The notes under the pieces were generated by a model. It did no database searches. It was given only the letters and a program-made list of their open reading frames with translations, and was not told the DNA's origin. The translations under genes were made by a program, and so were the position numbers. Shown here piece by piece: positions 46,402-58,655 of a stretch of DNA of 64,000 nucleotides (position 1 is its first letter; every line of letters begins with the position of its first letter). Where the stretch lies: positions 31,943,370-32,007,369 of the forward strand of contig NC_049904.1 of NCBI RefSeq assembly GCF_001411555.2, given 5' to 3'. This DNA is from Juglans regia (lineage: Eukaryota > Streptophyta > Magnoliopsida > Fagales > Juglandaceae).

Positions 46402-49400
46402 ATGTTATCTATCCAGAAGTGGAAATGCTCATGGTCTTTGGCAGCAGCAATTGCTTCTATTGTGGCATTGGTTTCAGTAGTTCATCTATTCCTGTTTCCT
46501 TTTGGGCCTTCTTTTGATTACTTCAGGGAAACTCAGATCTCTTGTGTCCCAATTAATGGATCTTCTGAAGCAACAACCAACCATGTTAGGGAAGATCTAC
46601 AGCCGACCGCTGCTTTAGATCATAGGTTTCCAGCTGACTTGCACAAGGGAGTTATCTATCATGATGCACCATGGAAAGCTGAGATTGGGCAGTGGCTTTC
46701 TGGTTGTGATTCGGTTACCAAGGAAATAAGCATTGCTGAGGTGATTGGAAATGATTTTTCAGTCAGAGTTAATTTGCCTTTCTGTTTATTGTGTTGAAGT
46801 GTTTACTTTGTATCCAATACTTGCTCCATAGAATACTCATCTATAGGTTATGCCTGTGTTTTTGTAGCCATTTAGAATTTATAGTATTATAGGCGAGATC
46901 AATGTGAATTCCACTTTGGAAGCATATTTTCCTTGTAACTAATTATTCTTGTTGCAGATAATAGGCAGCATTAACTGCAAAAATGGCTGTAGTGGTCAAG
47001 GCGTTTGTAATCGTGAATTAGGTCAATGTCGGTGCTTTCATGGATATAGCGGTCAGTATGAAATTTTTCCCTTAATTTCATTTTATTACAGATTGATTGA
47101 GAAACAGCAAATAGAAAAGGGTGCTATTCCAACTTATTATCCTTATAGTCAGAAAGTATGATTTTAGTGGACTTTTATGATATACTTTGTGAAATACCCC
47201 AATGATATTAAGTGTACCAGTTAAAGCAACATAATCTATGGATAGATTTCTGTTCAAGTCAATTTCAAAAACATATCAATAGCATGGTTTACTTTACATG
47301 AGTGCATGGTTTATTTTTTCATCCCTGTAATGTTTTAGCTTAGTAGGCGAAGATTAGAACCTTTATGACACAAATACTAGGATAAATCTATTTGGTTCAT
47401 ATATATATATATATATGGTCCTTGTAAATGAACATAACATTAAGATGAAGATCTGTGATATTTCTTAACATTCGTTTTGCACGGTTGAAATTATTGGGAG
47501 GTTTAGTTTCTTCCATCGGTAGCTTTCAAATTGTTTTCCCCTTCTTTTAGATTTAAAATCTTGATTAAGGTGTGTAGCTTTTGATTCTAGTCAATCATCA
47601 TTTTGTCATCTTTGTTGTTTAGCACCAATGGATGGGCATTTTCTAAACCACCAAGAAGAAACTTATTCAAATAGCATTACTTTGATAGTTACATTCTTTT
47701 GGGTCCCATCTTTCAAATGCATCTCTGTGTCTTTTCCCTCCTCCCTTTTATCTACAATCTATGTTTCCATCTTCAAATTTGAATTTAAGCTGCATTTCCA
47801 GTGAAATAAAATTCTTTTGTATTCTAAGAGTAAATTTTGCCAATAAAAAGAATAAATTTTCCACCTCCCCCCACCACTCCCCAAAAAAAAAAAAAAAAAA
47901 AATCAATAAAATTCCTAGTCACTTGCTCTTAAATATAGGATGTGCTTCAGTTTTCCCCAACCCAGAATCAAAGTCAATGTTCCTATCTGATCAACCCTGT
48001 TGCTATCGGCTATATAATGTCCGATGGTGCGACAGGAGAGGGGTGCTCTGAAAGACTGCAGTTGGATTGCAATTTCCCACCATCACCAGAACAACCATAT
48101 GGGCGATGGGTTGTCTCAATATGCCCCACTTACTGTGATACAAGAAGGGCAATGTGCTTCTGCGGAGAAGGCACAAAATACCCAAATCGTCCGGTGCCGG
48201 AGGCTTGTGGGTTTAAAGTGAAGTAAGTGCAGTCAAATTCCTAACCAAAGATTTTATTTGGCAAATCCCATTGCTTGCAAAATATTGGATGGGTTACAAT
48301 TTCCTTCCGTCCATTTCAGCTTATCTTCTGAACCTGATGCTCCCAAACTGACTGATTGGACAAAAACTGACCTAGATAATATTTTTACAACCAACGGTAG
48401 CAAACCAGGATGGTGTAATGTGGACCCAACTGAAGCATATTCTAACAAGGTTCAATTCAAAGAGGAATGTGACTGCAAATATGATGGTCTCTGGGGGCGA
48501 TTCTGTGAAGTGCCCGTTCTATGTACTTGTATTAACCAATGTTCTGGGCATGGGCGGTGCCGTGGTGGATTTTGTCAGGTAATGTTTTGATTTTGTGTAC
48601 ATGATCTTTATTGTCTGATATGCTTTAGGGAGGAGAAAGCTTGGTCAACCATCTTTTCCATCTACATGATGAAGAAGTGAGTGGGAATAGTATAAGTTAG
48701 GCAGGAGGTATTCACGATCCTCATGATATCAGTACATTTTGAGTACTATTCACAAATTAGTTAACTATCTTAATAGAAAAGAATAATGCACACATGAGAA
48801 GTCATTTAATTTGATTTTAATGGAAATTGAATTAATGTCCAATTTCTATGACCATGTAAGTTCTAATATTTGGGTTAACCTATATTACCTTTGTTGCTGT
48901 GTGCTTTTCTGTTCTCTGATTTGTCATTCCTAAATGCCTAAACTAAATCTAGAATATATCTCAGTGTGACAATGGATGGTATGGAATAGATTGCAGCATT
49001 CCATCTGTTGTATCTTCTGTCAGAGATTGGCCTCAGTGGCTTCGACCAGCTCGGATTGATGTTCCTGATGATGCACACCTTACAGCAAAGGTTGTCAATC
49101 TCAATGCTGTGGTGAAAAAGAAAAGGCCCCTTATTTATGTTTATGACTTGCCTCCAGGTTTCAACAGTCTTCTCCTTGAGGTCAGAATCAGCTCTAATTT
49201 TGTATTCCTTGACCAATGCCAGCATCAAGTTTTATGTTTCTTGATTCGTTGGGTGCTGTAGGGGCGCCATTTTAAGTTCGAGTGTGTTAACAGAATATAT
49301 GATGACAAGAATGCAACATTGTGGACAGATCAGCTGTACGGAGCCCAGGTAATATTTAAACTGAGATTGAGACTAGTCAAACTTCAAATGCTTAGAAATC

Positions 49401-52400
49401 CCTAATTTTTTTTTTTATTTTTTATCCTGTGATGCTATCTGCTTCCAGATGGCACTTTATGAAAGTATCTTAGCCAGTTCACATCGAACATTGAACGGTG
49501 AAGAAGCAGATTTTTTCTTTGTTCCTGTCCTTGATGCGTGCATAATAACTCGTGCTGATGATGCTCCTCACTTGAGCATGCAGGTACAGTTATGTGGCTG
49601 TTGCATATGTTGCAGGCACTTATCTGTCTTTTCTTTTTTGTCTCTACTTGTATGTACATGTGAATGCTTATTGTGCTTTGGTAGGCCTTTTGACATAAAT
49701 CTTTATCAGTGATGGATGATGCACACGTCCCAATCCCTGTTTTTTCTAATTTCGAAATGAATTTTAACATTTCCTGATGCTTGTAAATGGTAATTTGATC
49801 ATAGCATAAGATTTTGATCTCTTCTTAGGAGTTTTGTTATACCTTCTATTTACCCGTTAGAACCTTCATTTAGTACCTAACCAATATAGGCAAGGTTTAT
49901 GGGTGTGTTAATGATATTGCACGTTTGGTTTGTATGTTTGGGTTTTGTTCACTTGTATGTGTGATTCCCATTGTAAGTGAATATGACTTGCACTTCAGGA
50001 ACATATGGGTTTGAGGAGCTCTTTCACTCTGGAATTTTATAAGAAGGCTTATGAACACATTGTTGAGCAATATCCTTACTGGAATCGCTCATCAGGAAGA
50101 GACCATATTTGGGTATGTTGTAAAAACAAAAATCATGTATTGTCAGTGTGGAGAAAGCTGGAGAAAGTGAATACTGTTTGTCTTTTGCTTGTGATTAGAG
50201 TACTATTGAGTGGAAGCTAATGAAGTCACTTTTATATCTGAAGGCAGTTTTTTTCCTGGGATGAAGGTGCTTGCTATGCCCCCAAGGAGATATGGAGTAG
50301 CATGATGTTGGTTCACTGGGGTAACACAAACTCAAAGCATAACCACTCAACAACAGCCTATTGGGCTGACAACTGGGATAGCATTCCTTCCAGTCGAAGA
50401 GGCAGCCACCCATGCTTTGAGCCTGAGAAAGACCTTGTGCTTCCTGCTTGGAAACGTCCTGATGGTATTGCATTAAGCGCAAAACTTTGGGCAAGGTACA
50501 AATTTCAATGAAAGAATTGTCTCATCTTTCTTGCCCCAGTTGTTTGGACTCATTTAACAATGCAGACATTTTGAATTTTCCATTTATTCAAGTGAAAATG
50601 AGCACTTCAATGATTCATTTACAGGCCCCGAGAGAAGCGAAAGACCCTGTTCTATTTCAATGGGAATCTAGGACCAGCTTACCCAAACGGAAGGCCGGAA
50701 GCTTCGTAAGTTTACTGAATGTTTTCAAATTAGCCAACTGGTCTTAAATGATATGTAGCCAACCTGTCCAGAGAGTAAAAAAATGGAAATTTTGGTCTTT
50801 TCTCCCTTAAAATACTGCATTTGAAAAGATGGATTCCAAAGCAATGGTCTTCTTGTCTTTGACACTTGTACCAGAGGAAATGTAGTGTAAACTGCTATAA
50901 TTAGCCTACTTATCAATTAATTCAAAATAAACACTAAAACGGTGATGGTAGAAGAAGGAAGTTACAAGGTTCATAATCAAATACCCTAAAATTCAATCAA
51001 ACACGAGGATCAAACCACAGTAGAGTTTCGACTCATTTCCAACTCCAACCTTATAGGGGATTTTCGTAATGATGTTCAATAGCCCCTGATTTGAAACTAT
51101 TCCCAATGTGAGGAATGAGGGCTTACTTACATCTCTAATTCACCTCCATGGGATTCTTAAAGGGTTTAAAAATTGTTAGTACACCCTCGAAGATAGTTTT
51201 AAACAGAGAGATTGAAAATACTATGCCTTATTTAGGTTGCCAATTTCCGTCTTCCTGAATTAGGAGAGCAAGAACCAGTCTCTTTTCCCCCCCACTTCCT
51301 GCTCTATGTTTGACGAGCAAGCTTTGAGTGGTCTAGATGGTCATTGTCTTTGGCTGGTTGAATTTCCAGTTTTGCAAACGGTTACTAAAATACATATTTT
51401 CAGAAGATAATAAATATACTAGTGATGTGTGTGCGTGTGTGTGCGTGTGCAGGTATAGTATGGGTATCAGACAGAAAATAGCAGAAGAGTTTGGATCAAG
51501 TCCTGACAAGGAAGGAAAGCTTGGGAAACAGCACACAGAGGATGTGATTGTAACACCATTACGCTCTGAAAATTATCATGAGGATTTAGCCGGTTCTGTT
51601 TTCTGTGGGGTATTTCCTGGAGATGGTTGGAGCGGTCGAATGGAAGATAGTATTCTGCAAGGGTGCATTCCTGTAGTCATCCAGGTATTGCAGTTCTGCA
51701 TCTTGCTTTTCCATCAATTTGGTAGTCATTTAACAGCTACATCTAATAATGAGTTTGATTTAGTTTGTCACTGATAGTCTGAGTTCCAAAAAGCTCAAAC
51801 AAGATATTAAATTAGAAACATAGATGGCCTAATTAAAGTATTAATTTGCTTTTACATGTGTAGGATGGGATTTTCCTGCCATATGAGAATGTGCTCAACT
51901 ATGAGAGCTTTGCTGTTCGGATAAGTGAAGATGAAATTCCAAATTTGATAAAGATACTCCGGGTAATTTCATTCAAGTATTTAGATTTGAAATTGAGATT
52001 GGGAAACAATAAAGTGAAAGTTGGCAGTTAAATTGACTAATGGGTTCCTCTTGCTTCCTTTAGGGATTCAATGAAACAGAAGTAGAATACAAGCTGGCCA
52101 ATGTACGGAAAATCTGGCTGAGATTCTTGTATCGTGATTCTATTATGCTCGAAGCTGAGAGGCGAAAAACTGTTTTTGGCCGAGTTGAAGATTGGGCAGT
52201 TGAGTTCTTGCGATTAATTGAAGATGATGTTTTTGCCACGTTTATACAGGTATACTTGGATCCTATTACAAATACGAAGTTGATTTGTATGTAATTTAGG
52301 ACATTTAGAAACTTGAGTTTTGCAACATAATCAAACATGTTTCCTGTACACATGCATCTGTGTGTGTGTGTTTGCCTGTCTCTATCTGAACCTGCTGACC

Positions 52401-52520
52401 TGTTTTTCTTGTCTTAACGAGGTTTTGCATTACAAGTTACATAATGATCCTTGGAGACGACATATTCATGTAGAAAAAGACTTTGGGTTACCTAGAGAAT
52501 GTTTGATAGGAACCAACTGA
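46402..52520 (+). CDS. ExAD: Extensin arabinosyltransferase ExAD (GT47 exostosin family), 791 aa, fourteen coding exons
   Basis: In Arabidopsis ExAD adds the fourth arabinose of Hyp-linked arabinans on extensins, in the Golgi. The exons are 46402-46740, 46958-47051, 48036-48222, 48320-48578, 48965-49180, 49262-49348, 49449-49583, 49999-50112, 50248-50495, 50625-50705, 51453-51684, 51864-51962, 52064-52249 and 52422-52520. All use GT/AG and the frame is intact. A type II membrane anchor ([20 protein letters not shown]) lies near residues 12-32. Two Cys-rich EGF-like modules (CSGQGVC...[21 protein letters not shown]...GWYGIDC) precede the GT47 domain, which begins around [13 protein letters not shown]. 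It contains [37 protein letters not shown] and [18 protein letters not shown]. The length is within a few residues of the Arabidopsis protein. It is convergent with DREB2F. Confidence 0.95.
47399..47416. repeat. AT microsatellite in ExAD intron 2
   Basis: About nine TA/AT units. The same long intron (47052-48035) ends with a poly-A tract near 47885. Confidence 0.7.
51421..51452. repeat. GT microsatellite abutting an ExAD splice acceptor
   Basis: GTGTGTGCGTGTGTGTGCGT runs directly into the acceptor TGCAG at 51452, replacing the usual polypyrimidine tract before exon 11. Confidence 0.6.
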
Positions 52521-53385
52521 AGAGATTTGTTCATTTTTAAGAGACTGCTGCAGCCTCTTAAAAGCCTGGACAGATGGGAGCAGCCAGCTGGACAGTGTCT
52601 ACAAAGCCAAGTTCTCTGATTGGAACCAATTTCTAACCAGAGTTGGGCACCTTCTAAATTTCTTCTCCTTCTTCTTCCTTTTCAGAGTAAAAGTATTCAT
52701 GCGAGATTCATATATGCATCTTGTTCTGGCTCATTGCCTCATTATGTTCAGGAAACAATGATTAAGAAAAATAAAAATCAATAATTTCTTTGCTCATTTC
52801 TTGTTTGTATTGACATTTTGATTTTATGGAAGAAAAATTGTGAAGTGGTTGAATAAATGCTAGAGGGTGATGTGTTAATTTTGATATCTATGGTGTTATC
52901 AGAAAAGTATCTATCTTCTCAAGTTTCCCCTATCCCTTCTAGATTTCTTCTGACCGTATTTTTATTTTAAAGAAAAATTAAATATAGTGATCTTTTTAGC
53001 GCGACAACAATGCGGATTTTTTTTTTAAAAAAATGAAAAACTTCCTTTTTAGATTTGTTGTTACTTAGGAATGATGATTCAAGAGAAGTGATATTAGCAA
53101 TTGGGTAATGATACTCTTTTACTCTTTTTACTACTGTTTTACTATTTTTGTTTTTTGTAATTTGGATTAAATATCTCAGAACATAACCTTCTTGCATAAT
53201 ATAGAGAAAAAAAAATCCAATCAACTAATATAAACATATAATTTAATTAAAAATAAGTTCAATTTTATAAAAGTTGATCTTCTTTTGCTCTGAGTTAATT
53301 TTATAAAAACATTTAGGTAGTAAATCAATAGGAAAGAAGTGTAAGTGTATTATTACCCAGAGCAATTTCAAGGTGTGCAAGTTGT

Positions 53386-53484
53386 GCACACTCTCATTAA
53401 AAGAAGTAGATAAATTCGGAGTCTACATAAAAACTTGCACACTCTCATTAAAAGAAGTAGATAAATTCGGAGTCTACATAAAAA
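53386..53484. repeat. 51-bp tandem duplication, near-perfect
   Basis: GCACACTCTCATTAAAAGAA through GTCTACATAAAA occurs at 53386 and again at 53437 with no base differences over at least 48 bp, so it is recent or conserved. Confidence 0.9.
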
Positions 53485-53607
53485 AATTATTTTTTTAATA
53501 GTGGGTTTCACTTTTTTTCAAAGAGAGTATATAAGACTTGAACACTCTAATAAGTAATGTCTAGCATTACTCTTAATTTAATATCATCCTCGACGGTAAA
53601 CAATACA

Positions 53608-54217
53608 TTTATTTATCGTATCAAAACCATTCTCATACTGTCCCACTAACATCGAGACCCAACCAATAGTAAGAGAATAACGAAAGAGAAATACTTTAGT
53701 TATAAAGAAGTCCTCCAAAAGTAAATCAACAAATTGATATAATTTGATGTAGTAAGTTAGATTGTAAATATACTTTTATTCTAAAGTAAATTTAACGTAT
53801 TTTATGAAGTCATGTCAGTTTGTATGCTTATCTTTACGACATTTATTTATGACAGTAGTATTTCTCCTGATGAAAATAACAAATGTTCTGTCACGTTCTC
53901 AATATGACAGAATTTATTTATCGTATCAAAACCATTCTCATACTATCCCACTAACATCAAGACCCAACCAACAGTAAGAGAATAACGAAAGAGAAATACT
54001 TTAGTTCTAAAGAGGTCCTATAAAAGTAAATCTACAAATTGATATAATTTGATGTAGTACGTTAAATTGTAAATATACTTTTATTCTAAAGTAAATTTAA
54101 CGTATTTTATGAAATCATGTCAATTTGTATGCTTATCTTTACGACATTTATTTATGACAGTAGTATTTCTCCCGATGAAAATAACACATGTTCTGTCACA
54201 TTCTCAATATGACAGAA
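53608..54217. repeat. 305-bp head-to-tail tandem duplication
   Basis: Units 53608-53912 and 53913-54217 are both exactly 305 bp, with about 15 substitutions and no indels by eye (about 95% identity). Each starts TTTATTTATCGTATCAAAAC and ends AATATGACAGAA. Confidence 0.9.
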
Positions 54218-54920
54218 TTTAACCTTTTTCTTTCAAATGTGTCAAGTAAGAATGTCTACATCTTATTATTTGGTGTTTTTGCCTCTTAAATAATGTTTGT
54301 TGCTAACTGTTTTTTGCCATGATTTTTCACTTCAAATAGATTCAAGCACATATCTAAACCTCGAATATTCATAGAGCAACTTCCATTGGAATCATGACTT
54401 CTATGCGTAAGCCTTTGTCCATTAACAATTGTTTTGTTAATCCTCCTTGAAATGATATCTTAGTGTATGATAAATACGACGTTTTAATCAGCACATAGAT
54501 CTTCTGATTATCATTTACTAGAATGGCAGATGTTGAAAGCCCAGGAGACTTGATACTTTTCTGTAATCAGTTTGTAACATGTTTCCTGTAAGTTCCCTCA
54601 GTTGAGTAGGAACGGAGCAAAAACATGCAGAGTTGCAAAGAAGACCCTATCTCGATCAGTTCGCATCAACCATTAAGCTTAAACCCAAGTTCAATTTTGT
54701 TTTCAATGCCACTACAAGTAGAACAGCAAATTTCTCGCAGCCTCTGCTAAAATCACTCACATATGGTCAAAGTAAACTGATTTCTACTAAGAGATGGAAA
54801 ACTAGGTTTCAAGCCAAACTGACTATGGCCTAGCTTAAGCGATGATTAGTCTACCTTCTTTAACTAATTTTCAAGTCCACTAAAGCTAAACCCTATTTCT
54901 TCCAAAACCAGTTGATCTTC

Positions 54921-55754
54921 TCAGAAATTCCAAATGGAAGTAGGTAAACTGAACTCTTCACTGAAGTCATAACTCTGGAGGTAATTGGCTTCTGCTCCTT
55001 GATCTGTAATCCCATGCATCTCGGTTAGTGTATCCCAGTTGAAACTCTCGTCAGCAAAGGTTCCAAGTTGGTCACCACATTCTGTCAATGGAGCTTCTGG
55101 CGTCGCAAAGTTTACTGTGGTATCAGTTGATTTCGTCTGTCTCTCTTCTTTCAATATGCCTAGCTGCTGAAGAAACTCGTGGAGATCAATCTGTGGTTTG
55201 TCCTCACAAGATGAAATTTCAGCATCTTTCTCCTTCACTGCTGGATTTTCTACTTGGGTTTTGTCACTTATGGTCTGGAAATCAGCTTTTGAATCGCACG
55301 AGGATGAACTAGAAGAAGGGGTTTGGCTTTGAACCCCATTTTGCTTAAGTTCTTGGAGCCTCTGATGAATGACATGAACACTAGGTTGGGCAGTTATATT
55401 GAGCAATCCACAAGAAGGAAACGTGGGAATGAAATTCTTGGAAGGAAACCATTTGAACTTATGGGAATTGACCATAGAATTGGGGTTTGGCTGAAGGTGG
55501 GGAAGATTGAGATAAGCATCTGGTCCATACAATCTCCTTGCAGCCTCATCATAAGCCATGGCAGCTTCTTCGGCCGTGGCAAAAGAGCCTAACCAGAGTC
55601 TAGTTCTCTTCTTAGGCTCTCTTATTTCAGCAACCCATTTTCCCCATGTTCTTTGTCGAACGCCCCGGTACTCGCACGAGGCATTCAGAGGGCCACCTTT
55701 GCCTCTTGTTGGACCTTTCTTCCATGGCTTTAGTGGAGATCTGCCACCCTCCAT
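54921..55754 (-). CDS. DREB2F: AP2/ERF transcription factor, DREB2F type, 277 aa
   Basis: An intronless gene for a DREB A-2 subgroup protein that would bind DRE/CRT elements (core CCGAC) in the nucleus. The N-terminus [20 protein letters not shown] carries the basic KKGP-RGKGGP-N motif typical of DREB2 proteins. A single AP2 domain spans about residues 29-86 ([19 protein letters not shown], then [31 protein letters not shown]). A conserved post-AP2 block ([20 protein letters not shown]) and a [15 protein letters not shown] segment match what I know of DREB2F. The acidic tail ends SLPTSIWNF. The start was chosen as the first ATG with this motif and is supported by the stop-free frame. DREB2F in Arabidopsis is also near ExAD. 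Regulation by drought or salt is possible but is not visible in the sequence. Confidence 0.93.
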   Translation of the reverse strand: MEGGRSPLKPWKKGPTRGKGGPLNASCEYRGVRQRTWGKWVAEIREPKKRTRLWLGSFATAEEAAMAYDEAARRLYGPDAYLNLPHLQPNPNSMVNSHKFKWFPSKNFIPTFPSCGLLNITAQPSVHVIHQRLQELKQNGVQSQTPSSSSSSCDSKADFQTISDKTQVENPAVKEKDAEISSCEDKPQIDLHEFLQQLGILKEERQTKSTDTTVNFATPEAPLTECGDQLGTFADESFNWDTLTEMHGITDQGAEANYLQSYDFSEEFSLPTSIWNF

Positions 55755-57540
55755 GGCTTGTTTTGGGGTGTCTGTGAAAGCTAAGTGAGTAGGAAGTGAT
55801 AGTACGTGTTGGGACTGTGGACTATGGATTGAAAGGCGCGGGATATGTAGGGAGTGAGAGTGCAGCTTGGTTTAAATGCGTTCACGTTTGAAACTATTGT
55901 ATCCCATGTGAGTCTGTGACCGTTAACAAGCGTATAGATGGATCTATGCATGTTCTTACTCATGATCAATGCATAATTTTACTCTTATTTTTTCTTGGTA
56001 ATGAATTTACATTTAAATTTCTATTTTTCAACAAAATTATAAAAGCCACATTCTAAAAGTCCCAAAATCATTTGGGTTGCATTTCATATCATTACCATTT
56101 CAAAGAAAAAATCGATTAGAGTATTACAGTCAAAATACATCTCCAACTCCAACTCCACATATCTGATCCCAGCAAATGAGTAGATTAGGTTGGAGGGAAA
56201 CTTCGTACTTATGATCCCATGTACGAGCACAGAGCATTGGAAGAGGTTTTTTAAGATTTATCTGTGACCAACGACTGGTTTTTGTTTTGGTTTTCCTCAT
56301 AGGTGGGGGGACTTGTAAGAGTGCATTAAATGTTGAGGTGGTGACTGGAATATTTTGCAAGACTGCTTTTGAACCCATCAAGTGTGTGTAAAAAAAGGAA
56401 GTGAGTGCTTTGAATGAAGTGTGACTATCTTTTCCTTGGATTCTATGGGCGTTGGTTGTCCATAAATATAGTTGAAGTTTGAGTATGGCTTTCACAAAGA
56501 CCCCCACCTCACTAACATTTTTCATTTTCACGAGCTCTATTTCACATGTTTTCCTGCCATTCACAACCTGAAACCCGGGACTGCCTTCACCTTTATCCCA
56601 TGCTTGCCTTCCCCTCTCTCTCTCTCTCTCTCTCACACACACAAAATGGAAGTACCCCTAAACACTAAACCCTGCAAATACCACATTCTTGTCATTTATA
56701 AATCATGATAGTCATGCAGATATTGCAGCTACGCTGGAGAAAAAGGCTCCTTATCATGAGAGCTCCTCCATTTTAGGTTAAAATGCAAGAACATTACAAT
56801 CTTATTGGTATGTGTATAGGGATCCAAAGAATATATGAATGTCACAATCTTCTCTCTCTCTAGAAGTTGAAGACAAATACCGGTCTCCATACAGAATGAA
56901 CCTTTTCTCTGGTCGGGGATGATGACATGAGAATACTCCACAGAGGATTGGCATTTTCCTTGGGGTTATTTCAAAGTACATCTGCCTGAGTAATCCAATT
57001 TCTTTATCATTTTGTATGCCCTGAATATAGAAAATAAAAAATATATTTATCATCTATTTTCTTATCATTCTCTCGTCATCCCATGACGTAGCATTAGATG
57101 ATTGAGATGATATGGTCTTAGATGATAGGTTTATAAGTGAAATATAATAAATAGTCCCGATAATCTAATGTCATGTCATGGGATGAACAACATTACTCTG
57201 TAGAAAACCAGAAGCCATTGATACAGATCCAGCAGGCTTTACCAACGAACTAGATGGGGGGATGGCGTAAGTATTAGGAGGATCCTGTTCTGAAGTTCAA
57301 AACCACAGAGCAAATATGACATTCACTACATTTCAGGGCCGTTACGTGAAGGTTTGTATCTTATAAATAGATCAAATCGGTTGTTGATAAAAATTGAAAT
57401 TAATATTCCAAGTGTCAGCATTCACAATTGGCTGGTAGAAACTTTGATCAGAGACTATTTTAAAGAAATTAAAAGGAAAAAAAAAAAACTATCTTCCCTC
57501 CTATGTTTCTTCTGTTTCTTTCTCTGTTCGATTGCAGCTT
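55755..57540. other. DREB2F upstream region and intergenic DNA
   Basis: The first 100-200 bp are the DREB2F leader and promoter. A CT/CA microsatellite lies at about 56609-56642. Several open frames (for example 56130-56642 on the minus strand) have low-complexity starts and match nothing known. No gene is supported. Confidence 0.45.
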
Positions 57541-58655
57541 TTAGACTTGTCCTTCTTTAACCACAAGCAGAGGACTCCTCTCTCTGTCTCTAACTCTCTT
57601 CTTTAGCTCGCCTAAAACCCCATCCTGTTCTTTCGCTTTTTTGGTCCCTTTCTTCCAACTCCTTCTCCTCCCCAATTTCTTCAATTCCGAACAGAATTCT
57701 GTGATCTGATTAAGAACTTCCCGTCCGCCCAGCAAATTACGCGCCGAGAATGTACTCCTCATCTGCGGTTTCCGGTCATGCTTTGACGAATTCTCTGACA
57801 ACTCAACCGATTTCTTCTCGTTCTCTGTGCTTGGTTTCCTTGTTGCTTTCTCTGATCTGGTCCTCCCATTAGGAATGGGAGCAGAAAAGTTTGGATTCCT
57901 GTTTTCGCCGTCTTCAATAGAACACTGTGAATGATATGATCCGTTCGTTTTCAAAGACTTTGAATCGGGAAAGTTTGTAGATGAAGATGGATTTATTTCT
58001 TTTTCTTTTAGCTTCACATTTCTGCTAAAAAGTAAATCCAGTAAAGAGAGTTAGCTTACTTAAATATGTGCAAAAAATCTATTAATTATTTGTGCTTGAA
58101 ATAGTGAGACTCAAGTTCTCAATATTATACTGCATTTTATGGAAAACCAAACGGTGGTTTTGAATGATACCTTCGATTCCTATCCCTGAAAGGAAGGATT
58201 TCTGAAATGGAAGCTGTTCTTAGAAGCTTAACCTGAAAATACAGAATATCCACGCTTTGCTTGAGATGTTTATCTTACAAAACAGAAGAACCATACTAGC
58301 GAAAACGCATCGATTGTAACCTTCGAAAGGCGCACTGGTTTCAGAAAATCTTCATTATTCTTCTGATGCTTGCAATCTGCAATGCCCGAATCGAAAATAA
58401 ACAAATATAGAACCCCAGAAAACATGGGTTTCGACGTTTTTTTTTACCATTTCGTATTTCCTTTTCGTTTAAAGGGAACAAACATGGAGTAAAGGAATAT
58501 TGGGTTTTACCTGGAGTGCAGAACCAGGGCTCATCGTGAAAGGACTGGTCCGGGGCAGAGAGATCAACCCATTGAGGCGCATCGTAGTTCTCGTACGTGT
58601 CGTCTTCGATGAATACCGATTCTACGTTGTTCCAATCGATGTTTTCTGGTTCCAT
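57541..58655 (-). CDS. Uncharacterised plant protein, acidic N-terminus and basic C-terminus, 247 aa, four exons
   Basis: The exons on the minus strand are 58655-58511, 58376-58321, 58232-58171 and 58021-57541, with GT/AG junctions and an unbroken frame. The N-terminal 50 residues are acidic and aromatic (MEPENIDWNNVESVFIEDDT, APQWVDLSAP, DEPWFCTPD). Next come CKHQKNNEDFLKPVRLSK and VKLLRTASISEILPFRDRNR. The last exon is Ser- and Lys-rich, ending in a very basic region (KKLGRRRSWKKGTKKAK) that may be a nuclear signal or nucleic-acid contact. I recall the WVDLSAP...DEPWFC arrangement from unnamed dicot proteins but no function. The last intron ends in a tandem acceptor (TAGCAG), so a one-codon variant is possible. 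The leader may extend to about 58915. Confidence 0.8.

Larger units (their letters stand above)
52521..54920. other. Intergenic DNA between convergent ExAD and DREB2F
   Basis: About 300 bp of likely ExAD 3' UTR come first, then AT-rich DNA. It contains a 51-bp perfect tandem duplication (53386-53484) and a 305-bp tandem duplication (53608-54217). Sequence at 54240-54840 is less AT-rich. I see no convincing gene there, though minus-strand DREB2F 3' UTR would lie in its distal part. Confidence 0.5.

Noticed and set aside
46741..46797. Extension of ExAD exon 1 through [10 protein letters not shown]
   Set aside because: Splicing at GAG|GTGATT (46740) joins to [11 protein letters not shown] and restores the expected EGF-like start; reading on gives a stop soon after.
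55088..55788. Plus-strand ORFs opposite DREB2F
   Set aside because: They are complement shadows of the AP2 gene.
56130..56642. 170-codon minus-strand ORF starting MCVRERERERGRQ
   Set aside because: The start is a translated GA/CT microsatellite and the remainder has no recognisable motif.
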